Below are positions 56,548 through 64,000 of a stretch of 64,000 nt of DNA, piece after piece. Both the position numbers and the translations under genes were made by a program. The DNA lies in assembly GCA_028244835.1 (NCBI GenBank), contig JAOKBJ010000003.1, positions 62,001 to 126,000 of the forward strand. The letters run 5' to 3'. The stretch comes from Methylophilaceae bacterium (GTDB lineage: Bacteria > Pseudomonadota > Gammaproteobacteria > Burkholderiales > Methylophilaceae). Position 1 is the first letter of the stretch; the number at the start of each line of letters is the position of its first letter. Below the pieces are notes generated by a model. That model had not been told where the DNA came from and ran no database searches. It worked only from the letters and a program-made list of their open reading frames with translations.

Positions 56548-56850
56548 TTATGCTTGCTTTCCAGGGGACTTCTCTTCTACGCTAGTTTTTAATTTTTGAC
56601 TTGAATGAAATGTAACCACTCTTCGAGCTTTAATTGGAATCTCTTTTCCAGTTTTTGGATTTCTACCTGGTCTTTCAGATTTAGTCCTTAAGTCAAAATT
56701 TCCAAAACTAGAAAGCTTTACGCTATCACCTTTCTCTAAAGAACTTTTAATTTCTTCATAGAATGCCTCAACCATTTCTTTGGCTTCACTTTTATTGAGC
56801 CCAACTTTGTTGAATAAAATCTCAGATAAGTCTGCTTTTGTAAGTGTCAT
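56548..56850 (-). CDS. ihfA: Integration host factor alpha subunit
   Basis: A 100-aa HU/IHF-fold protein with [19 protein letters not shown] at the start and the DNA-binding arm [21 protein letters not shown]. It follows pheT by 20 bp, the conserved location of ihfA, and pairs with ihfB at 12811-13089. IhfAB bends DNA at sites in promoters and origins. Confidence 0.95.
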   Translation of the reverse strand: MTLTKADLSEILFNKVGLNKSEAKEMVEAFYEEIKSSLEKGDSVKLSSFGNFDLRTKSERPGRNPKTGKEIPIKARRVVTFHSSQKLKTSVEEKSPGKQA

Positions 56851-56869
56851 AATTTTAATTTTTAAAACC

Positions 56870-59257
56870 TTAACGAAGTTTTACTTTAAATTTATTTATT
56901 AAAATATCCAATACTTGATTAACTATTTTACTTACCTCATCATCTTCAAGAGTTTTATAAGTATCTTGCATAAGTATCAGAAAAGCAATACTTTTTTTAC
57001 CATCTTCTATAGCTTTTCCTTCATAAATATCAAAAGGATAAAAATCAATAACTCGCTCAATAGTTTGAGATTTCACAGCTTCAACCATATCTCCGATAAC
57101 CATATCAGCATCTACAACAACTGAAATATCTCGTCTTACTGGTGGAAATTTAGTTGGTAATTTAATATCTATGTCCGGTAAATTAACAAGTTTTTCTATT
57201 GATAATTCAAATACATAAGTCTTCTCTGGTAACTCGTATTTTTGCTGCCATGCAGGATGAAGTTGCCCCACCCAACCAACTAGAGCTTTATCTATTATTA
57301 ACTCAGCCGCTTGGCCTGGATGAAAAGCCTTAGGCACACTAATTTTAGGAGTTTTTACACTTAATGTATTACATGAGATTGTTTCTATATCTCCTTTAAT
57401 ATCATAGAAATTTATTTCTCTTTTTTTATCAGCCCATTGCTCCGGAATATAGTCTCCATAAACAAGTCCTGATAACATTAAAGTCTCTTTAAAATTAGAT
57501 TTAATCTTTTGATATACGGGTGCAACTTCAAATATTCTAATCTGATTATGCCCTCTATTAAGATTGTAAATTAGTGTTTCAATATGGCTCCCCCACATCT
57601 TGGATCGCATAACATTCATCTGAGAAGCAATTGGATTTTGCAACTCAATTAAATCTAAATTATCATGCAAATTCTCTTCAACTTCTTTATCGATAAAGCT
57701 GTAACTAATTACTTCGTTATAACCCAGATTAGCTAGTGAGGACTTAATTGAATAAATACTTTTTTTATTGTTTGGAGATCCAAGTATTTTATTTTGACTT
57801 ATTGGGTTTATAGCTGGAATATTGTCATACCCATGAATTCTAATTATCTCTTCAACTAAATCTTCTTCAATTGATAAATCAAACCTAAAACTAGGTGGGG
57901 TTATTAAAAATTTTCCTTCAGAATCGGAATAATTTAAGTCTAACTTATCTAATACAGACTTAATATCCATATCCTTAAGATCTATCCCCATAATATCTGA
58001 TACTTTTTTTGTTCGAAGCTCGATAGTTTCTCTTTTTGGTAAATTACTTTCCATATCTAATATATTCGAACATTCACCTCCACAAATTTCAATTATTAAT
58101 GATGATGCACGTTGTAATGAACTTAATGTACTTTTAAAATCAACTCCTCTTTCAAACCTATGCGATGAATCTGTATTCAGGCCAAATGATCTTGCTCTAC
58201 CCGCAATGTCAATTGCGTCAAAGTATGCACTTTCAATAAATATTTCTTTTGTATCGTTATGAACTGATGATGAGCTTCCACCCATAATTCCTGCTAGAGC
58301 TAATGGCTCTTTCTCATCTGCAATAATTAATTCAATACCTTCAAACTTAATATTTTGATCATTAAGTAATTTCAAAGATTCACCCCTCTTTGCTCTTCTA
58401 ACTGAAATTTCGCCACTGATTTTAGATTGATCAAAGGCATGAAGTGGTTGCCCTAGCTCTAATAAAATATAATTTGTTATATCGACCACTGGGTTAACAG
58501 AGTTAATGCCACTTCTTTCTAAATATTGCCCCATCCAAATAGGTAAGTTGACTTTATTATTAATATTTTTAATTTGAATGCCGCAATATCTAGGACAGGA
58601 TTTTTTTTCAAGAATCTTAACTTTTTGATCTAGACTAAAGCTTTCTTTAGTTAATTTATGCTTTATAGCTTTTAATGACAATCCTGATAATGCAGATACT
58701 TCTCTTGCAATACCTAACATACTTAAACAGTCAGCCCGATTAGGCGTTAAAGAAAGAGTATAAATCACATCATTTAGTGATAGTGCATCAATAATAGGTT
58801 GACCAACTTTTTTATCTTCATCAAGTTCACAAAGGCCTTCAGCTTCCTCACTAATTCCCAATTCTTTAGCAGAGCACAACATACCATTCGACTCAACACC
58901 TCTTAACTTAGCTTTTTTGATTTCAAATTCAGTTTGTCTTATTGTGGTGTCAATAGAAAGTTTTGCACCAACTAAAGCACAAGGTACTTTAATCCCAACT
59001 CTTGCGTTTGGTGCACCGCAAACAATTTGAAGTGGCACCGCGTCTAACCCCACACTTACCTGGCATACACTTAATCGATCGGCATTTGGATGCTTTTCTA
59101 TACTTATTATCTCACCCACAACTATTAAATTTGATAATTTAGATAAATCTTGAATATCATCTACCTCTAGTCCTGCCATTGTTAAAACTTCATCTAAATT
59201 AATTCCCTCAATCGATTTAATAAAGAATTCTTGGAGCCATACTTTAGAAAATTTCAT
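56870..59257 (-). CDS. pheT: Phenylalanyl-tRNA synthetase beta subunit
   Basis: 795-aa beta chain of the alpha2-beta2 class II enzyme. Domains in order: N-terminal tRNA-binding OB fold ([22 protein letters not shown] near 46), B3/B4 editing domain ([20 protein letters not shown] near 177), B5 domain, core catalytic-like domain, and a C-terminal ferredoxin-fold anticodon-binding domain ([17 protein letters not shown] near 707). Its start overlaps the pheS stop by one base. Confidence 0.96.
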   Translation of the reverse strand: MKFSKVWLQEFFIKSIEGINLDEVLTMAGLEVDDIQDLSKLSNLIVVGEIISIEKHPNADRLSVCQVSVGLDAVPLQIVCGAPNARVGIKVPCALVGAKLSIDTTIRQTEFEIKKAKLRGVESNGMLCSAKELGISEEAEGLCELDEDKKVGQPIIDALSLNDVIYTLSLTPNRADCLSMLGIAREVSALSGLSLKAIKHKLTKESFSLDQKVKILEKKSCPRYCGIQIKNINNKVNLPIWMGQYLERSGINSVNPVVDITNYILLELGQPLHAFDQSKISGEISVRRAKRGESLKLLNDQNIKFEGIELIIADEKEPLALAGIMGGSSSSVHNDTKEIFIESAYFDAIDIAGRARSFGLNTDSSHRFERGVDFKSTLSSLQRASSLIIEICGGECSNILDMESNLPKRETIELRTKKVSDIMGIDLKDMDIKSVLDKLDLNYSDSEGKFLITPPSFRFDLSIEEDLVEEIIRIHGYDNIPAINPISQNKILGSPNNKKSIYSIKSSLANLGYNEVISYSFIDKEVEENLHDNLDLIELQNPIASQMNVMRSKMWGSHIETLIYNLNRGHNQIRIFEVAPVYQKIKSNFKETLMLSGLVYGDYIPEQWADKKREINFYDIKGDIETISCNTLSVKTPKISVPKAFHPGQAAELIIDKALVGWVGQLHPAWQQKYELPEKTYVFELSIEKLVNLPDIDIKLPTKFPPVRRDISVVVDADMVIGDMVEAVKSQTIERVIDFYPFDIYEGKAIEDGKKSIAFLILMQDTYKTLEDDEVSKIVNQVLDILINKFKVKLR

Positions 59258-60246
59258 TATTGGTCTCCAAACTGCTTTAAAAAACGTAAATCGTTTGTGA
59301 AGAAGGGTCTTAAATCGTTAATACGATATTTCAACATAGTTAATCGCTCAACCCCTAATCCAAAAGCAAACCCTTGGAATTCTTCAGTATTTATATTTAC
59401 TTGGTTTAACACTTTTGGATGAACCATGCCACAACCACCAATTTCCAACCATCCACCATTCCAACTCATATCAATTTCAGCAGATGGTTCAGTAAAAGGG
59501 AAAAAAGATGGCCTAAAGCGTATCGTTAAATCGTTGTCTTCAAAAAATTTCTGTAAGAAATCTTGAACCACACCTTTAAGATTTGAAAAATTTACATTTT
59601 TATCAACCCACAAACCCTCTACTTGATGAAACATTGGTGAATGAGTAGCATCTGAATCTACTCGATATACCCTTCCTGGCGAAATAACTTTTAAAGGAGG
59701 TTTGTTATCTTTCATATACCTCACTTGAACAGGTGAAGTATGTGTTCTTAAAACATGGTTTTTATTAATATAAAATGTGTCGTGCATCGCTCTAGCAGGG
59801 TGTGATTCTGGGATATTTAAAGCTGTAAAATTATGGTAATCATCTTCAATTTCTGGGCCAGTGGCTAAATCAAACCCAATAGAATGAAAAATATTTTCTA
59901 TTCGATGCATTGTTAAAGAAATTGGATGTAGGCTTCCTTTAGACTGTTTAAGACCTGGTAAAGTCACATCAATATACTCATCTTTTAATTGGGAAAGCAT
60001 TGCTTCTTTTTGAATTACATCTTTTCTATTATTTAATAATTCTTCAATTGACTGTTTAATTTCATTGACAAAAGCCCCTACCTTCGGCTTTTCCTCATTG
60101 CTTAATTTGGAAAGCCCTCGCATGGCTTCAGTCAAAGGACCAGTTTTACCAATATATTTAGATTTAGCATTATCAAGCTCTGTTAGAGTTTTACACCCTT
60201 CAAAATCTTTTTTTGCTAATTGAATTAATTCTTTTAAATGATTCAT
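59257..60246 (-). CDS. pheS: Phenylalanyl-tRNA synthetase alpha subunit
   Basis: 329-aa catalytic chain. It has the N-terminal coiled coil (residues 1-90), class II motif 2 ([35 protein letters not shown] near 190) and motif 3 ([15 protein letters not shown] near 303). The 60-bp gap before it holds a terminator/attenuator-type hairpin. Confidence 0.96.
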   Translation of the reverse strand: MNHLKELIQLAKKDFEGCKTLTELDNAKSKYIGKTGPLTEAMRGLSKLSNEEKPKVGAFVNEIKQSIEELLNNRKDVIQKEAMLSQLKDEYIDVTLPGLKQSKGSLHPISLTMHRIENIFHSIGFDLATGPEIEDDYHNFTALNIPESHPARAMHDTFYINKNHVLRTHTSPVQVRYMKDNKPPLKVISPGRVYRVDSDATHSPMFHQVEGLWVDKNVNFSNLKGVVQDFLQKFFEDNDLTIRFRPSFFPFTEPSAEIDMSWNGGWLEIGGCGMVHPKVLNQVNINTEEFQGFAFGLGVERLTMLKYRINDLRPFFTNDLRFLKQFGDQ

Positions 60247-60260
60247 ATGTCTATTCTAAT

Positions 60261-60291
60261 AAAAAAGGAGACGCATAGGTCTCCTTTTTTT
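60261..60291 (-). terminator. Hairpin terminator or attenuator between rplT and pheS
   Basis: A perfect 12-bp stem (GGAGAC core with A6/T6 extension) and six-base loop. It lies 17 bp past the rplT stop in the minus direction and 15 bp before pheS. In E. coli pheST is controlled by attenuation, but no Phe-rich leader peptide fits here, so a plain terminator with partial readthrough is likely. Confidence 0.85.
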
Positions 60292-60307
60292 AAAAAACTT
60301 CTAATAT

Positions 60308-60667
60308 TTAATTTCCAAGACCGGTTTTAGCTAATTCAACAAATTTTTCAAAAGCTGGCTTATCAAAAACAGCCATATCAGCTAAGACTTTTCTATCAAC
60401 TTCAACAGAAGCCTTTTTTAATCCATTCATAAATCGGCTGTATGTTAAACCACACTCTCTAGAACCGGCATTAATTCTTGCTATCCATAAAGCTCTAAAT
60501 ACGCGTTTCTTTTGTCTACGATCACGATAAGCGTATTGACCAGCCTTCATAACGGCCTGTTTGGCTATCCTGTATACATTTTTCCTTCTTCCGCGATATC
60601 CCTTTGCAGCATCTAATACTTTCTTATGTCTTGCTCTAGCAGGTACGCTTCGATTTGCTCTAGGCAT
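60308..60667 (-). CDS. rplT: 50S ribosomal protein L20
   Basis: 119-aa basic ribosomal protein, with [32 protein letters not shown] at the start and the C-terminal [24 protein letters not shown]. Normal length. It follows rpmI by about 10 bp in the infC-rpmI-rplT operon. L20 often represses the operon by binding its mRNA; no such site was modelled here. Confidence 0.97.
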   Translation of the reverse strand: MPRANRSVPARARHKKVLDAAKGYRGRRKNVYRIAKQAVMKAGQYAYRDRRQKKRVFRALWIARINAGSRECGLTYSRFMNGLKKASVEVDRKVLADMAVFDKPAFEKFVELAKTGLGN

Positions 60668-60677
60668 TATTCTCTCC

Positions 60678-60875
60678 TTATCTAGTTGGCATCATCGCAC
60701 GGACACGCTTTGCGTCTGACGCTGATATAATTTCAGTACCACGAAGATGTCTTTTTTGTTTTGTTGTCTTCTTGGTTAAAATATGTTGAAGATGAGATTT
60801 TGTACGCTTGATAGCGCCACTACCTAAGAATTTGAAGCGTTTTTTTGCCCCACTTTTTGTTTTCATTTTTGGCAT
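60678..60875 (-). CDS. rpmI: 50S ribosomal protein L35
   Basis: 65-aa basic ribosomal protein with [20 protein letters not shown] and a basic C-terminus ([21 protein letters not shown]). Middle gene of infC-rpmI-rplT. GGGAGAAAAAA precedes the ATG. Confidence 0.97.
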   Translation of the reverse strand: MPKMKTKSGAKKRFKFLGSGAIKRTKSHLQHILTKKTTKQKRHLRGTEIISASDAKRVRAMMPTR

Positions 60876-60913
60876 TTTTTTCTCCCTTTATTATGAGTGC
60901 ATCGGCATGCCTA

Positions 60914-61522
60914 TTAGGCCTTATCACTCTCAATTACTTTCTTTTCTTCTTTGTCTTGCTCTTCTTCTTGCTCTTTAGAAACTTTAGCTTCTGATTTTGG
61001 CTTTATCTTTTTTAGAGGCGCTAAAACCATTACCATTTGCCTCCCTTCCATTTTTGGAAATTGTTCACAAATAGCATAATCTTGTAAGTCAGCCTCAACT
61101 CTTTTTAATAAAGCCAGTCCAAGTTCTTGATGCGCAATTTCCCTACCTCTAAATCTTAACGTTACTTTAACTTTGTCCCCTACAGCTAAAAATCTTATTA
61201 AATTTCTTAATTTAATCTGATAATCACCATGATCAGTGCCAGGTCTAAACTTAACCTCTTTCACTTGAACATTCTTCTGTTTTAATCGAGCCGCATGCAT
61301 TTGCTTGCTCTGTGCATATTTGAATTTTCCAAAATCCATCAGCCTACAGACTGGTGGAACTGCTTTTGGTGCTATTTCAACTAAGTCAGTATCCTGCTCT
61401 TCTGCAATTTCAAAAGCTTGTTTTAAAGATACAATTCCTAAAGGCTCTGCTTTTGCTCCGACTAAACGAATCTCCTGAGCTGTAATATCACTATTAATTC
61501 GCACATTTTTATCTAAAGCTAT
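60914..61522 (-). CDS. infC: Translation initiation factor IF-3, AUA start
   Basis: IF-3 binds the 30S subunit and rejects non-standard start codons. The 202-aa protein begins [21 protein letters not shown] after the start, with the linker region [12 protein letters not shown] and the C-terminal domain ([26 protein letters not shown]). The start at ATA 61522 is chosen because AAGGAG lies 8 nt upstream and it restores the family N-terminus; a GTG six codons later has no ribosome binding site. Rare AUU/AUA starts in infC allow autoregulation by IF-3. The tail after residue 180 is Glu/Lys-rich, longer than usual. It follows thrS by 47 bp. Confidence 0.94.
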   Translation of the reverse strand: MALDKNVRINSDITAQEIRLVGAKAEPLGIVSLKQAFEIAEEQDTDLVEIAPKAVPPVCRLMDFGKFKYAQSKQMHAARLKQKNVQVKEVKFRPGTDHGDYQIKLRNLIRFLAVGDKVKVTLRFRGREIAHQELGLALLKRVEADLQDYAICEQFPKMEGRQMVMVLAPLKKIKPKSEAKVSKEQEEEQDKEEKKVIESDKA

Positions 61523-61569
61523 AGTCTAAACTCCTTTTTATAAAAAAATAAACCGTGCAACCTTGTATA

Positions 61570-63477
61570 TTAGGCTTTAGATTTAATGTCTTTCGAAAGA
61601 TGCTTTATAAAGTCATCAACTGACATTGAACCTAAGTCTTCACCTGTTTGGGTTCGCACGGTAACATGTCTTTTTTCTACTTCTCGATCACCTATTACTA
61701 ATAAGTAAGGAATCTTCTGAATACTGTGTTCGCGTATTTTATAGGTAATCTTCTCATTTCTCAAGTCTGAATTACATCTAATATCACTTTTCTTAAGAAT
61801 TTCTACAATCTCATTAGAATAGCTTGAATGGGCATCTGCAATATTTAACACTACAACTTGAATTGGAGATAGCCATAGAGGCATTAACCCAGCATAATGT
61901 TCTACCAAAATTCCAATAAATCTCTCCATAGACCCAACAATTGCCCTATGGAGCATGACAGGTATTTTTCGACTATTATCCTCTGCAATATACTCAGCAC
62001 CTAATCTCTCTGGTAAATTAAAATCTAACTGAATTGTGCCGCATTGCCATAAACGGCCAAGGCTATCTTTTAATGTATATTCAATTTTTGGGCCATAAAA
62101 AGCTCCTTCTCCTGTCTGAACATCATATTCAAGTCCAGTTTCTTTTAAAGCATTTTCAAGAGATTTTTCAGCTTTGTCCCATATCTTATCTGAGCCAATT
62201 CTTTTTTCTGGTCGTGTTGATAAAATTACCAAAATATCTTTAAATCCAAAATTGGCATAAGCCTTGTAAAGCATTTCATTGAAGTTGATTACTTCGTCTT
62301 TTATTTGATCTTCAGTACAAAATATATGTGCATCATCTTGAGTAAAACCTCTCACCCTCATTAGTCCGTGAAGTGCACCAGAAGGCTCATTTCTGTGACA
62401 TGAACCAAACTCGGCGAGCCTTAGGGGGAGTTCGCGATAGCTATGAAGGTTATTATTAAATATTTGAACGTGTCCTGGGCAATTCATAGGTTTTACTGCA
62501 TATTCTCTATTTTCAGAGGAAGTTGTAAACATATTTTCATGGTAGCTTTCCCAATGTCCTGATTTTTCCCACAAACCCTTATCAAGAACAGTTGGGGTTT
62601 TAATTTCTTGATAGCCATATTCTTGAAACATCTCCCGCATATATTTCTCTACTTGTAACCACAAAGCCCAGCCTTTGGGATGCCAAAAAACCATACCGGG
62701 GGCATTGTCTTGAAGATGAAATAAATCGAGTTGCTTACCTAATTTCCGGTGATCGCGCTTCTCTGCTTCTTCTAAGCGAAGTAAGTATGAAGCCATATCT
62801 TCTTTTGTTGCCCAAGCTGTTCCATAAATTCTCTGAAGCATTTCATTGTTAGAATCACCTCTCCAGTATGCTCCAGCAACATTCATTAATTTAAATATTT
62901 TTAATTTTCCAGTTGAGGGGGCATGAGGGCCTCGACATAAATCTGTAAAGTCACCTTGTGAATATAAAGAAACTTCTTCTTCTTTAGGGATGGATTGGAT
63001 AATTTCTGCTTTAAAATTCTCGCCAGCATTTTTAAAAAATTTGACTGCTTCATCTCTTGGGGTTATTTTCTTAGTTAGTGATAAATTTTGTTTAACTAAT
63101 TCCATCATCTTTTTTTCAATCAAAGCAAGATCTTCAGGTGTAAAGGGTCTTTCATAAGAGAAATCATAATAAAAACCATCCTCAATAACAGGTCCAATAG
63201 TTACTTGAGCTTCTGGATAAAGCTCCTTAACTGCATGTGCAAGCAAATGTGCAGTTGAATGTCTTATAACCTCTAAACCCTCGGGGTTTTTTGCTGTGAT
63301 GATAGATAAATTTGAATCTTCTGAAATTTTATAACTTAAATCAACTAGTTGGCTGTTAACCTTCCCAGCTAATGATGCACGAAATAAACCCTCACCAATA
63401 TCACTAGCAATATCAGCTACTGTAACGGGCTCTTTATATTGCCTTATCGAACCATCTGGTAGTTTTATGTCTGGCAT
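61570..63477 (-). CDS. thrS: Threonyl-tRNA synthetase
   Basis: 635-aa class II synthetase. Domains in order: TGS (1-60), editing domain with [19 protein letters not shown] near 72 and the SAD zinc-site segment [14 protein letters not shown], the catalytic core with [12 protein letters not shown] near 333, [17 protein letters not shown] near 372 and [16 protein letters not shown] near 513, and the C-terminal anticodon domain. First gene of the thrS-infC-rpmI-rplT-pheST-ihfA run. Confidence 0.97.
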   Translation of the reverse strand: MPDIKLPDGSIRQYKEPVTVADIASDIGEGLFRASLAGKVNSQLVDLSYKISEDSNLSIITAKNPEGLEVIRHSTAHLLAHAVKELYPEAQVTIGPVIEDGFYYDFSYERPFTPEDLALIEKKMMELVKQNLSLTKKITPRDEAVKFFKNAGENFKAEIIQSIPKEEEVSLYSQGDFTDLCRGPHAPSTGKLKIFKLMNVAGAYWRGDSNNEMLQRIYGTAWATKEDMASYLLRLEEAEKRDHRKLGKQLDLFHLQDNAPGMVFWHPKGWALWLQVEKYMREMFQEYGYQEIKTPTVLDKGLWEKSGHWESYHENMFTTSSENREYAVKPMNCPGHVQIFNNNLHSYRELPLRLAEFGSCHRNEPSGALHGLMRVRGFTQDDAHIFCTEDQIKDEVINFNEMLYKAYANFGFKDILVILSTRPEKRIGSDKIWDKAEKSLENALKETGLEYDVQTGEGAFYGPKIEYTLKDSLGRLWQCGTIQLDFNLPERLGAEYIAEDNSRKIPVMLHRAIVGSMERFIGILVEHYAGLMPLWLSPIQVVVLNIADAHSSYSNEIVEILKKSDIRCNSDLRNEKITYKIREHSIQKIPYLLVIGDREVEKRHVTVRTQTGEDLGSMSVDDFIKHLSKDIKSKA

Positions 63478-63547
63478 AATTAATTTCGTATATAAACCTT
63501 TATTTTATAAGGTTTTAGTTAATCAAGATAGAGTTATTGAAGAAAAG

Positions 63548-63624
63548 TGGTAGGCGCGATTGGATTCGAACCAACGACCCCCACAATGTCAATGTGGTGC
63601 TCTAACCAACTGAGCTACGCGCCT
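63548..63624 (-). tRNA. tRNA-Val (anticodon GAC)
   Basis: 77 nt including encoded CCA. Acceptor stem AGGCGCG / CGCGCCT, discriminator A, D arm GTAGCTCAGTTGGTTAGAGC, anticodon stem CCACA / TGTGG with loop TTGACAT, giving GAC. T arm GTTCGAATC present. It lies about 70 bp upstream of thrS on the same strand. Confidence 0.96.
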
Positions 63625-63702
63625 ATTACAATTCCTCCGACGCGCCATTCTATCCCAGGCTTAATTATCAATCAATGTTCAGCTTCATTTGTTTTTTTTA
63701 AT

Positions 63703-64000
63703 TTATCTTGTTTTATCTAATCCCTCAATCATTTGGAGATACCCACTCTTATAACTAGAGTGTTTAAATATAAATTTAAGTTTTGGTAATATTTCTGATC
63801 TGAGTTTTTTTCCATTAATTCTATTTGAAATAGGAAGATTGTCTAATGATAGGCCAAGCTCGAACCTAATCCATTTTAAAACCTCATATAATGAAACAGG
63901 GTGATTATCTGTTAAAAGATATAATTCCTCTATTTTTTTATTACTAATTATATGAACGAATAAAAAATTAACAAAAAGAGCGATATCTTCTTCATGTATT
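63703..64000 (-). CDS. SDR-family NAD-dependent epimerase/dehydratase-like protein, C-terminal part
   Basis: The frame enters from the right edge and stops at 63703; about 98 codons are visible. The segment IHEEDIALFVNFLFVH, then YLLTDNHPVSLYEVLKWIRFELG and GKKLRSEILPKLKF resembles the C-terminal half of YeeZ-like SDR proteins, in which an RIHxxD motif and a GKRxSN motif are typical. The N-terminal Rossmann part is outside the window, so the call is provisional. The 78-bp gap to tRNA-Val shows nothing notable. Confidence 0.55.
   Translation of the reverse strand, partial: IHEEDIALFVNFLFVHIISNKKIEELYLLTDNHPVSLYEVLKWIRFELGLSLDNLPISNRINGKKLRSEILPKLKFIFKHSSYKSGYLQMIEGLDKTR

Overview
The window is a gene-dense, AT-rich, almost gap-free stretch of a streamlined proteobacterial chromosome. 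It is best explained as a planktonic methylotroph of the Methylophilaceae (OM43 / Methylopumilus type, Betaproteobacteria). The evidence is an mxaRSACKL block, two pqqA precursor genes, gnd and zwf next to each other, betaproteobacterial synteny (tyrA-aroA-cmk-rpsA-ihfB-lapB-pyrF; pyrG-kdsA-eno-ftsB; glyA-nrdR-ribD; thrS-infC-rpmI-rplT-pheST-ihfA) and a proteorhodopsin/retinal cassette. The assignment is inferred from gene content; no 16S gene is present.

Layout. 1-7140: nucleotide-sugar genes (GDP-fucose branch, then the dTDP-rhamnose set rfbBDAC and a sugar-phosphate isomerase) with a small winged-helix regulator of the EPS-associated type and a perfect 11-bp inverted repeat beside it. 7270-15040: a YdcH-like small gene, bpt, then aromatic amino acid, cmk, ribosomal S1, IHF-beta, LapB and PyrF genes. 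15060-27340: metG, apbC, the oxidative pentose phosphate genes pgl/gnd/zwf, dcd, an atypical AdoMet-decarboxylase homologue, folA-thyA and thrC-hom-alaA. 27520-34750: fabBA diverging from mxaRSACKL, the maturation block of methanol dehydrogenase. 34740-47760: ygfZ, a small gene under a Fur box, ftsB-eno-kdsA-pyrG, a fucA-like aldolase with mtnA, tatD-ribD-nrdR-glyA, iscX and a phosphomannomutase. 47820-48800: two pqqA genes and two tandem repeat lipoproteins of unknown function.

48917-55825 is the light-energy cassette, all on the minus strand and transcribed from high to low coordinates: proteorhodopsin, terminator, a second rhodopsin-family gene, crtE, crtI, crtB, crtY, blh. Together crtEIBY make beta-carotene from prenyl diphosphates and blh cleaves it to retinal. 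The first rhodopsin is a canonical blue-tuned proton pump (D, T, E and the retinal lysine present). The second lacks the Schiff-base lysine (isoleucine instead) and the proton acceptor (serine instead), yet keeps other pocket residues, so it cannot be an ordinary light-driven pump. A strong Fur-box-like site lies upstream of the pair. This lysine-less partner is the most interesting item in the window.

56066-64000: tRNA-Pro, a MerR-like gene, ihfA, pheTS, rplT, rpmI, infC (apparently starting at AUA), thrS, tRNA-Val and the 3' part of an SDR-family gene.
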